From Flavobacterium sp. YJ01 (GTDB lineage Bacteria; Bacteroidota; Bacteroidia; Flavobacteriales; Flavobacteriaceae): DNA of 64,000 bases. The translations under genes and the position numbers were made by a program. Each line of letters begins with the position of its first letter. Within the stretch, counting starts at the first letter, position 1. The stretch spans positions 1,550,001 through 1,614,000 of the forward strand of contig NZ_CP119757.1 of NCBI RefSeq assembly GCF_029320955.1. Direction: 5' to 3'. The notes under the pieces were generated by a model. It did not search any database and had not been told where the DNA came from. It saw nothing but the letters and a program-made list of their open reading frames with translations. This document shows positions 46,706-54,493 of the stretch, piece by piece.

Positions 46706-47224
46706 ATGGAATTTAGACAGGAATTAAAAAAGATTCTATTGCTTATTGTCCAGCAGCTTCAAAAAGAATCTCCATTTCAAAAAAAAATGTGTGCAAATTT
46801 ACTTACCCGTTTCTTACTTAAAATTAAACAGGAATATTGGGAAGGATATAAAATTCATACCGCTCCAAACCGAAATCCTGACATTCTGAAAGATTTTACA
46901 CAAAACCTGGAATATCACTACGATCAATTATTAAAAGGGAAAGTTAACAGAATACTTTATATTAAAGATTATGCAGAAATGCAGCAGCTTCACGAAAATT
47001 ATCTATCGAGTATCCTCAAAGAAAAAACAGGAAAAACCGGTGGACAATTGATTGCTGAAAAAACGTTGAGCACAGCTAAAATTTTAATTATGGACCAGCG
47101 ATTTTCAATGAAAGAAATTGCTAATATGCTAGGTTTCTCATATTTGTCTTATTTTAGTATATTTTTTAAGAAACATACAGGGCTTTCGCCAGTAGAATAT
47201 CGAAAAGAGAATAGTAATTCTTAA
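46706..47224 (+). CDS. AraC-family regulator lacking its sensor domain
   Basis: A 172-residue product with an intact C-terminal AraC DNA-binding region: RILYIKDYAEMQQLHENYLS, then KILIMDQRFSMKEIANMLGF and SYFSIFFKKHTGLSPVEYRK. The usual N-terminal cupin of about 130 residues is absent. The same frame stays open for some 50 bp before the ATG (FLLFEKQVPLQTT), which looks like the end of such a cupin, so the gene is 5'-truncated. It may still be translated as a bare DNA-binding protein. It is convergent with the intact AraC gene that follows. Confidence 0.7.
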   Translation: MEFRQELKKILLLIVQQLQKESPFQKKMCANLLTRFLLKIKQEYWEGYKIHTAPNRNPDILKDFTQNLEYHYDQLLKGKVNRILYIKDYAEMQQLHENYLSSILKEKTGKTGGQLIAEKTLSTAKILIMDQRFSMKEIANMLGFSYLSYFSIFFKKHTGLSPVEYRKENSNS

Positions 47225-47248
47225 TTTCAATCTATATCTTGCGCAAAG

Positions 47249-48226
47249 TTACCAGTTTGGACGAATGGGAACGACATCACCTTTATAAATGAGATTGTGC
47301 TCTCCATGGGTGGCATTAAAATCATTTCTTACCATAATGGCGCTTTTATGAGTATGTTTTTTAAAAAAACTGTAAAACTGTTTCACTTCACGAAAAGCGT
47401 ATACTTCAGCTATTTCGTTCATAGACTTCTCTGTATTTTTAAGAAGATAAGTTATTTCATCAATCAGTTTTTCGTTTATCCATTGGTTGACTGTTTTTCC
47501 AGAGCTTTTGCTTATAATTTTTGAAAGGTTACTTTCACTGATGTTTAATAATTCTGCATGTTCTTTTATTCGAAATACTGAACTGCATTCACCAGAGATG
47601 AGCATGGTAAAGTTTTTATCCATGTTACTGCGAAATGCGGTTACAATGGCAGCATTCTTCTCGTTTAAAACTTCTGTATTAATTTCATTTTGATGCTTTT
47701 GAATGAGCAGCAGAATATAAATAAGAATATTAGAGATTATTTCATCTTTAATTGGCTCCATAGAAGTCGCATAATCATACAATTCAAGACATAGCTCTTC
47801 CATGCGACTAATTGCCTTGTCATTAAGAAGATAGTTTATTCCATTGGAGTGATCCATTTCCAATAGTTCCTCCACTCCCAATGGCAGACAATACGCAATA
47901 AAATCTTTCCGGAAACAAATATTGTACACAATCTTCATCTCGGTCCATCCACTGGAAACGTAAATATCAGGACGCTTTATAAATACGTGTCCAGAACTTA
48001 CTTTAAAAACCTCATTTCCAGATACAAAAGTTCCTTCCCCCTCTTTTACTACCACTAAAGTGTAATGATCAGGCCTAAAAGTTGGCGTTATATAAGGCAT
48101 TTTTAGGCCCATTTCATGTACTTTTAAAATAGCAAAATCATCACTATCTATATAGGAATAAACAGGGAGATTCATGAATGTGAGCATATCACGCAGTTTT
48201 TTTAAAGTGGTGAGTTCTGGTTTCAT
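47249..48226 (-). CDS. AraC-family transcriptional regulator, full length
   Basis: A 325-residue regulator with an N-terminal cupin-like domain (FRPDHYTLVVVKEGEGTFVS then FKVSSGHVFIKRPDIYVSSG, about 50-92) and a C-terminal double HTH (RIKEHAELLNISESNLSKII and KSMNEIAEVYAFREVKQFYSFFKKHTHKS, about 220-300). It is longer than the 292-residue protein at 3.7 kb and not closely similar. It is alone on its transcript and has no evident target gene beside it, so it is probably a passenger within the repeat-bounded segment. Confidence 0.88.
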   Translation of the reverse strand: MKPELTTLKKLRDMLTFMNLPVYSYIDSDDFAILKVHEMGLKMPYITPTFRPDHYTLVVVKEGEGTFVSGNEVFKVSSGHVFIKRPDIYVSSGWTEMKIVYNICFRKDFIAYCLPLGVEELLEMDHSNGINYLLNDKAISRMEELCLELYDYATSMEPIKDEIISNILIYILLLIQKHQNEINTEVLNEKNAAIVTAFRSNMDKNFTMLISGECSSVFRIKEHAELLNISESNLSKIISKSSGKTVNQWINEKLIDEITYLLKNTEKSMNEIAEVYAFREVKQFYSFFKKHTHKSAIMVRNDFNATHGEHNLIYKGDVVPIRPNW

Positions 48227-48762
48227 TTATTGATTTGTCCTGCTTTTTAATTAGTTATGATTAGATAAATTTACTAAAATAACTTAAAATTACAACTCAC
48301 TCCAAAGTCGAATTATGGAGTTTATACCTTTTAGCTATAAATCTTAAGTTATATCTTCTTAATCAGAAAAATTAAGTGTTTTTAATCTATTTGTAATACA
48401 AAAAAAGAATAATACTTCTCCCTATTAATGCATTAGTATTTAAAGTTATGTGAATGATTTAATTATTGAAATAGCAAAATTGAATTTGGGTGCAGAATTG
48501 GTGCACAGAGTTTCACGACAAAAATAAAAGTGGCATTTACAGCGGTTTCAAGCCTTTGAGTTGCCTTCAATTTTGCCGCAAAAAAGCTAAGGCGGTTTAG
48601 ATAAACTTTATAATGAAGGAAGCTGTTGTTAATAGTATAAAATATTTAAGCAATTAACTTTGAACCAGTTGGGTTCAACACATTTCTGGTATTGGCAAAA
48701 AAAATATTCTTTATCAAAATTTTTAGCTTATATTTGCCGATAACGGAATCATTTATAAAAAC
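48227..48762. repeat. Intergenic region holding the right copy of the 130-bp direct repeat
   Basis: The copy at about 48421-48553 matches 38015-38147, including GGTGCAGAATTGGTGCAC (48489-48506) and ACAGCGGTTTCAAGC. Similarity stops at 48553. The next bases (GTTGCC to TTTTGCCGCAAAAAAGC, 48560-48587) differ from the left copy and resemble 37548 and 49828. This is the expected pattern for attL/attR of an integrated element. The rest of the spacer is A/T-rich without a gene; CTTATATTTG near 48727-48736 could be a Bacteroidetes -7 box for the Fic gene. Confidence 0.65.
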
Positions 48763-49651
48763 ATGAAGTATCTTTCAGTAGTCGAATTTGCAAAAAACTA
48801 AATCTCTCTGAAAGGATGGCTCGCAATTACTGTTCAACAGGAAAATTAAAAGGGACTTTTCTAACCGGTAAAACGTGGAATATTCCTCAAGATGTAGTAA
48901 TTCCTCAAAAAGATAATAAAAAAGCAATTGTTAATATTTTATTGCATGCCCTGAAAGAACAAAAAAACATGAAGATGAAGGGCGGCATTTATCACCGCAC
49001 GCAAATAGATTTAACTTACAATTCGAATAAAATTGAAGGGAGCAGGCTAACTCATGATCAAACGAGTATATTTTTGAAACCAATTCAATTGGTGCATCTA
49101 AAGAAAGCGTAAACGTAGATGACATTATTGAAACTTCTAACCACTTTCGATGCATCGATTTTATCATTGAAAAAGCAAATAACAAGCTTACAGAATCCAT
49201 TATTAAAGAACTCCATTTTTTATTAAAGTCAGGAACTTCTGATAGCGGAAAAGATTGGTTTAATGTCGGAGAATACAAAAGAATGCCAAATGAAGTGGGA
49301 GGCAATGAGACCTGTCCGTCTAAAGAAGTTTCCCAAAAGATGAAAGAACTATTGTATGATTACCATGCCATAAAAAATAAAAGTATCGAAGACATTATCG
49401 ATTTTCATTATAAATTCGAAATTATACATCCTTTTCAGGATGGAAACGGCCGTGTAGGGAGATTAATCATTTTTAAGGAGTACCTGGCCAACAATATAGT
49501 TCCATTTATAATAGACGAACAGCTGAAACTATTTTATTACAGAAGGCTTAAGGAATGGAACAATGTAAATAAATACCTGATGGACACATGCCTTACTGCT
49601 CAGGATAATTACAAATCAGTACTAAATTATTTCGAGATACAATACATGTAA
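48763..49651 (+). pseudogene. Fic-domain (Fido) AMPylase-type protein, two frameshifts
   Basis: Starting at ATG 48763 the frame reads MKYLSVVEFAKN and stops; one more A in the A-run at about 48791-48796 would restore AKKLNLSERMARNYCSTGKL, an HTH-like N-terminus. The next frame runs to SIFLKPIQ and fails near 49072-49079; one base change in the T-run restores FETNSIGASKESVNVDDIIET. The rest is a full Fic domain with HPFQDGNGRVGR (catalytic His, at about 49427-49462). SNKIEGS fits the inhibitory motif (S/T)xxxE(G/N). An intact protein of about 296 residues would transfer AMP or a similar group to a target. Both breaks are in homopolymers, so sequencing error or phase variation must be considered. 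Confidence 0.75.
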
Positions 49652-50196
49652 AAAACAGGACAAAACAATCAATTTGACAAGAAAAACAATTAAATTTATC
49701 ATTAAAAGAATTAAAGCAGCAAAAAACAAAACAACCTATTAAAAATCAAAATATTAACACTTAAAAATTAACAGTTTTGTTTTAATGGCAACCTCGTGGC
49801 AACACAGGTTTGGAGGTGATACCTTTTCTGCCACAAAAAGCTAAGACGAATTTTGTCCATTATTCACCTAAATAAATTTTGCGGCAGATTCCTGGCGCTT
49901 ACGCCTTCACGTTGCACTTAATTCCTTAAAACAAAGCTATTCATCACTGAGGTTCGAATTGCAGATCATCCCCATCCTCAAAAAATTAGACCAGATGATA
50001 ATCATTCAAAGAATAGGCAAATTGGTATTATTATTAAACTATCTTCTATTCGAATGGTGCAAAAAAAAGGTTTATTTTTAAAAGAAAAAAGAAAAAAAAA
50101 CTATCAAGGACAAAAATTCACTTATAGTTTTGAATTAAAACTTCCAGCATTATGAATCTAAAAGCATAAGAATTAATTTAGACTTAAATTCCAATT
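49652..50196. other. Non-coding stretch with attachment-site-like scars
   Basis: No gene seen. Phased repeats occur at 49786 (TGGCAACCTCGTGGC, period 11) and 49881 (GCGGCAGATTCCTGGCGC, period 11). CTGCCACAAAAAGCTAAGAC is at 49828-49847. GTTCGAATTGCAG lies at 49952, 71 bases after the second phased pair, as in the copies at 37.8 and 38.1 kb. The tail toward 50196 is A-rich and probably holds the cpsB promoter. Confidence 0.5.
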
Positions 50197-50931
50197 ATGT
50201 TTCCGTTCATTAAAACTAAACACTATTTAAAAGATCTTCTTCCTGAAAATTATATTGATATCCACAATCACTTATTACCCGGCATCGATGATGGAGCAAA
50301 AACAATTCAGGAAACTACAGGACTTATTGCAGCAATGAAAGAATTAAACATTCACCAAGGTATTGCAACACCTCACACTTTCAATTCAAAATGGAATAAT
50401 ACCAGCCCGATTATAAAAACTGCTTTCGAGAACGCTACAAAGGATAAGACAAACAAAGAGTTTTTAAAAAATTATGCAAGTGAATATATGCTGGACTCTT
50501 TTCTGATTGCAAAAGTGAAAGAAGAAGAACTTTTATGCATTCACGATAATTTTGTGCTGCTTGAATTTCCACTATTTTCAAGTCCGTTTAATTTGTATGA
50601 GATGCTTTTTGAAATAAAAATTAAAAACTACAAAATCATTCTTGCCCATCCGGAACGCTATCTGTATCTTCATAATTCTATCGCTAAATATGAAAAACTA
50701 AAGGAATTTGGTGTTTTTTTTCAACTGAATCTGCTTTCTTTAACAGGATATTATGGTAAAATAATTCAGAAAAAAGCAATGGAATTACTTGAAAACAATT
50801 TATATGATTTTACAGGATCGGACATCCATAGCAAAACAGAAATTAATCAATTCAAAACCGTAAAACTTCAGATTCCAAATAAAAAGAAAATGGAGTATTT
50901 ACTGCTTAATAATAGTATCTTTCTGAAATAA
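50197..50931 (+). CDS. CpsB/YwqE-type protein-tyrosine phosphatase (PHP fold)
   Basis: A 244-residue metal-dependent phosphatase of the polymerase/histidinol-phosphatase fold. The motif order is typical: IDIHNHLLPGIDDGAKT (about 21-37), TPHTFNSKW, ILAHPERYLYL and FTGSDIHSK, together giving the metal-binding His and Asp set. Family members dephosphorylate the tyrosine-rich tail of the Wzc-like kinase and so set polysaccharide chain length. Here it faces the kinase gene across a shared terminator rather than being in one operon with it. Confidence 0.92.
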   Translation: MFPFIKTKHYLKDLLPENYIDIHNHLLPGIDDGAKTIQETTGLIAAMKELNIHQGIATPHTFNSKWNNTSPIIKTAFENATKDKTNKEFLKNYASEYMLDSFLIAKVKEEELLCIHDNFVLLEFPLFSSPFNLYEMLFEIKIKNYKIILAHPERYLYLHNSIAKYEKLKEFGVFFQLNLLSLTGYYGKIIQKKAMELLENNLYDFTGSDIHSKTEINQFKTVKLQIPNKKKMEYLLLNNSIFLK

Positions 50932-50940
50932 AAAACAAAA

Positions 50941-50970
50941 AAAAGCTGTTCTCAATGGAACAGCTTTTAA
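50941..50970. terminator. Bidirectional terminator between cpsB-like and wzc-like genes
   Basis: AAAAGCTGTTC (50941-50951) and GAACAGCTTTT (50958-50968) form an 11-bp stem with a 6-base loop, flanked by A-rich and T-rich sides. It can end both the phosphatase transcript and the long minus-strand operon. Confidence 0.85.
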
Positions 50971-51059
50971 AAATTTAAACAAATTTAAATTTTATGATCG
51001 TGGTTGTTGTGGTGTAATCTTGGTTAATTATCATGATTATCTTTAATCTAACTTCGGCA

Positions 51060-53426
51060 TTAGAATATTTTTTTCTTCAGCTTCTGTAGTCTTGTTTCTT
51101 TTTTGATTTCTTTTCCGTAGCCATAGCCATATCCGTAATTATAGCTGTAACCGTAACCAGAACTAAAATCAATATCATTTACTACATAGCCCATATTGAC
51201 CAATTTTTGATCTTTATGCAGCTTGTTTGAATAAGCTATTAAATTCTTTTGTGTTACTCCGGAACGCAACACAAATAAAGTAGTATCGGCATATTTTGAA
51301 ATCATAAGAGTGTCACTCACTAATAAGGTTGGCGGCGTATCAAAAATAATGATGTCGTATACTTTTTTTACCTGATAAATAAAGTGCTCAAAACGCTGAT
51401 TGGATAATAATAATGTTGGATTTGGAGGGATAATTCCCGAAAGTAAAATATCAAATGGAAATTCAGCATCTTCGTTACTGCACAATAAATTTTCCCATTG
51501 AATAGTACCATCATGCAGATAATTGCTGAATCCCTGACTCTCTTTTGTTGTATTGTTTAAATGTTTATGCAACTGTGGATTTCTAAAATCAGCTCCTATA
51601 ATTATTACTTTTTTATCAAGATGTGCATAAGCTGCCGCTAAATTATAAGAAACGAACGTTTTTCCTTCGCCTTTTATAGATGACGTGACAAATAATACTT
51701 TTCCAAGTTGATCTTCAGTATAAGGTGTAATAAAATTGGTGTTATTGGCCAAGGTTCTAAAAGCTTCCAAACTCTGCATAATAGCGTCTTTATCATCCTT
51801 TAATGAAGGAAGCTCTGCTAAAATAGGCAGTACAGTATTTGTGTTTTCAACATCTGCAGCTGTATATATTTTATTATCTAATTTAAAGAGTGTAAATAAA
51901 ATGCTGAACGGAATACAAAATCCTATAAAAAATGCAATTAATACAATCTTGTTTCTTTGCGGGGAAATAGGTTGAATATCTGTTATGGCATAATCTATAA
52001 TCTTAGTATTAGGTATGGTAACAGCCAAATTTATAGAAGCTTCTTCCCTTTTTTGAAGCAGCAATAAATACAAACTTTCTTTTAAATTCTGCTGGCGTTC
52101 AATACTTCTCAGTACTTTTTCCTTTTCTGGAAGAGAAGCAAAACTTCCTTCTGCCTCTTTCTGGGCAGATTCACTCTGAACAAGCGTTGTTCTTAACTGC
52201 TGTTTATAGCCTTTTACAGAATTGATAATATTGTTTTTTAAATTCGTGAGCGTAGTTACCAACAACTGTACTGAAGGATTATTATTTCCTGCACTGGTCT
52301 GAAATTTTTGATACGATAAAACCGCTGTATTATAATCCGCAACCAATTGATTGATTATTAAATTTTGTATTCCTATATCTGCGGGCAAAAGTTCGAATGC
52401 TTTTTGAGATTCTATGCTATTTCTCAGCAGATCTGCTAGTAACAATTGTGATTCTATATCAAATGAAGTCTGTTCTTTAGCTGTTTTTTGCAGAATACTT
52501 GAACCCGCATCTTCCTGAATAAAACTAAGCTTATTATTCTTTTTATAATTCTTTTTAGAACTTTCTATAGAATCAAGTTCCCTTCTCAGGTATACAAATC
52601 GATCATCGGCAAAATTAATAGTTCTTCTGGAGACTTCTTTTTTGTCTGTGATACCGTCGGCTTCATAAACATAAATCAAATTGTTGATAACGGATTCTGA
52701 CTGTGGTCCGTTTGTGCCTTTTAAGGAGATTGATAATATATCGCTGTCTTTTCCTTCAGCATCCACTTCAAAAGCATCACTTAATTCCAAAGCTGTTTTA
52801 TGAAGCGTTTTTAAGGTAACATTAAAACTCTTATTGATATTTTTTTCCATTACAGCCCCGGGAGCCGGTTTTATACTTATGGGCAAATGAGGTATGTTTT
52901 TCTCTGATATATATCCTTTTATCTCGACACTTTCTCCAGATGTAATATCTAAAACAGTATATCCTGATGCCGTTACAGTTATGGTATAATTCAATGCGCG
53001 TCTCAAGTTGGATGCGCCATCACGATAACTCACTATAAAAGGCGGATTAAAAATCTGTTTAGATGTTACTCTCGAATTATAGTAATATTCTACATTCAAC
53101 TTCAAATTTTTGACTACCTGTTCTGAGAGATGAACTGATTTGAGCAATGCAATCTCGTTCTCTAAGTTAATGGTGGATTTATTAAATAATTTAGAAACAT
53201 CTAATGTGAAATTTGAATTTTCTTTATCATTCAACAATTTAATTTTAGCCTCAGACTTGTATACAACATTTGCATATCTTAAATAAACAAAAGCGCTGAA
53301 TAAAGAAATAAGTATCGATAATACAAAGGCTGGCCAGTACTTTAAATATTTATTTATAATTTGTTTTAAATCTACCGGGTTATTTTCTTCAATAAAATCG
53401 AAATATTCATTTTTATCCGTATTCAT
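51060..53426 (-). CDS. Wzc-like polysaccharide co-polymerase with tyrosine autokinase domain
   Basis: A 788-residue inner-membrane protein. Two membrane helices (about 31-50 and 494-514) flank a large periplasmic coiled-coil domain with the Wzz signature. The cytoplasmic kinase has Walker A SSIKGEGKT (582-590), Walker A' VIIIGADFR (608-616) and Walker B IIIFDTPPTLL (about 685-695). The C-terminal tail has eight tyrosines in alternation with glycine (GYGYSYNYGYGYGYGKE), the autophosphorylation cluster. It sets chain length and drives export with the Wza-like protein encoded 8 bp upstream. Confidence 0.95.
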   Translation of the reverse strand: MNTDKNEYFDFIEENNPVDLKQIINKYLKYWPAFVLSILISLFSAFVYLRYANVVYKSEAKIKLLNDKENSNFTLDVSKLFNKSTINLENEIALLKSVHLSEQVVKNLKLNVEYYYNSRVTSKQIFNPPFIVSYRDGASNLRRALNYTITVTASGYTVLDITSGESVEIKGYISEKNIPHLPISIKPAPGAVMEKNINKSFNVTLKTLHKTALELSDAFEVDAEGKDSDILSISLKGTNGPQSESVINNLIYVYEADGITDKKEVSRRTINFADDRFVYLRRELDSIESSKKNYKKNNKLSFIQEDAGSSILQKTAKEQTSFDIESQLLLADLLRNSIESQKAFELLPADIGIQNLIINQLVADYNTAVLSYQKFQTSAGNNNPSVQLLVTTLTNLKNNIINSVKGYKQQLRTTLVQSESAQKEAEGSFASLPEKEKVLRSIERQQNLKESLYLLLLQKREEASINLAVTIPNTKIIDYAITDIQPISPQRNKIVLIAFFIGFCIPFSILFTLFKLDNKIYTAADVENTNTVLPILAELPSLKDDKDAIMQSLEAFRTLANNTNFITPYTEDQLGKVLFVTSSIKGEGKTFVSYNLAAAYAHLDKKVIIIGADFRNPQLHKHLNNTTKESQGFSNYLHDGTIQWENLLCSNEDAEFPFDILLSGIIPPNPTLLLSNQRFEHFIYQVKKVYDIIIFDTPPTLLVSDTLMISKYADTTLFVLRSGVTQKNLIAYSNKLHKDQKLVNMGYVVNDIDFSSGYGYSYNYGYGYGYGKEIKKETRLQKLKKKIF

Positions 53427-53434
53427 GATTTGAT

Positions 53435-54199
53435 TTATCTTGTAATTAATATTATAGAGCTTAGAATTAAGGATGCAATAGTCAATATGGTGCTTGCATT
53501 CCCTATATAACCTGCCGTTTTTACTTTAGCATCATTCGGATTAACGACTAGAATATCATTTTGATGAACCTGATATTGATCCTTATTCATCCATTCTGCT
53601 GTTGTTAAATCAACATGCGTGATGGTTCTTTTTCCTTCAGATTCCCTAATCAGCAGAATGTCATTTCTTTTCCCGTTTATAGTCAAATCACCGGCATAAC
53701 CAAGAGCCTGCGGAATAGAAATGGACTGTTCTAAAAAGGAATAAGTTCCCGGTGATTTTACTTCTCCCAAAACCGTCACTTTTGCATTCAAAATACGCAC
53801 TGCTACAGAAGGGTTCACTAAATGTGCTCCTTTTTCGAGTTCAGATTTAAGTTTTGTTTCCAGATCTTTTACAGACAGACCTGCAGTGTTTATCTCTCCT
53901 AAAATTGGCAATACAATTGTTTTATCAGGAGAAACCAGATAGCCCTGTACTTTCAAAATATCTAGGGTGCTGCTTACGCCAACTGTACTTGGGGTTTGAA
54001 TGTTGTATGCCAGTGCCGTTTCAGGGACTAGTGCTCCGATTCTGATACTGAGAATATCATTGGGTTCAATAGTAACAGGTTTCAAATTTGTTGCAACTGA
54101 TGTATAATTACCGGCATCCTGAAAATAAATAATATCTTTTCTGGAAGCACAGGAAAAAAATAAAATACTACTAAGTATTATATATAGTAATCGATTCAT
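53435..54199 (-). CDS. Wza-like polysaccharide export lipoprotein
   Basis: A 254-residue outer-membrane export protein, with lipobox FFSCASRKD (Cys17). The poly_export domain (ITIEPNDILSIRIGALVPETA, about 41-135) and a SLBB-type domain (NAKVTVLGEVKSPGTYSFL, about 138-220) follow, then a C-terminal hydrophobic helix (STILTIASLILSSIILITR). Length is short relative to E. coli Wza but normal in Bacteroidota. It partners the Wzc-like kinase to move capsule or exopolysaccharide across the periplasm. Confidence 0.93.
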   Translation of the reverse strand: MNRLLYIILSSILFFSCASRKDIIYFQDAGNYTSVATNLKPVTIEPNDILSIRIGALVPETALAYNIQTPSTVGVSSTLDILKVQGYLVSPDKTIVLPILGEINTAGLSVKDLETKLKSELEKGAHLVNPSVAVRILNAKVTVLGEVKSPGTYSFLEQSISIPQALGYAGDLTINGKRNDILLIRESEGKRTITHVDLTTAEWMNKDQYQVHQNDILVVNPNDAKVKTAGYIGNASTILTIASLILSSIILITR

Positions 54200-54274
54200 T
54201 GTATTTGGAATAAACTTTAAAATTTAAGGCATTAGGATTATGCTCTGTATAAAACACTAGAAAAGTAAAAGAAA

Positions 54275-54475
54275 TTACAAAGAATTGGACAGTTCTCCTG
54301 ATTCATACTGGGCTGTTCTCTTTGCTTTCATTTTATCATTCAGTTTAGCCAATCGGTTTAACTGTTTCGTCTGAACTTTATCTTTAATGTAATAGCGGTA
54401 TAATTCTTTACCAATAAAAAAACCGGCAATACAGATACCTGAAAGAAATCCGGCAACATAATAGGTTACATTCAT
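54275..54475 (-). CDS. Small single-helix membrane protein, unknown
   Basis: A 66-residue protein with one membrane helix (YYVAGFLSGICIAGFFIGKEL, about 5-25) and a Lys/Arg-rich tail (KLNDKMKAKRTAQ). It is transcribed with the export genes, 18 bp from the sugar-phosphate transferase start side. I do not recognise a family. A short adaptor of the export or synthesis complex is possible. Confidence 0.55.
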   Translation of the reverse strand: MNVTYYVAGFLSGICIAGFFIGKELYRYYIKDKVQTKQLNRLAKLNDKMKAKRTAQYESGELSNSL

Positions 54476-54493
54476 AATTATTTAGTTTTTAGG

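Noticed and set aside
48437..49990. CRISPR array from the recurring GTGGCA words
   Set aside because: The repeats are short, paired at 11 bp and scattered; there are no regular spacers and no cas genes.
50941..50970. Riboswitch or small RNA between cpsB-like and wzc-like genes
   Set aside because: A simple symmetric hairpin with A/T flanks between convergent genes is fully explained as a bidirectional terminator.
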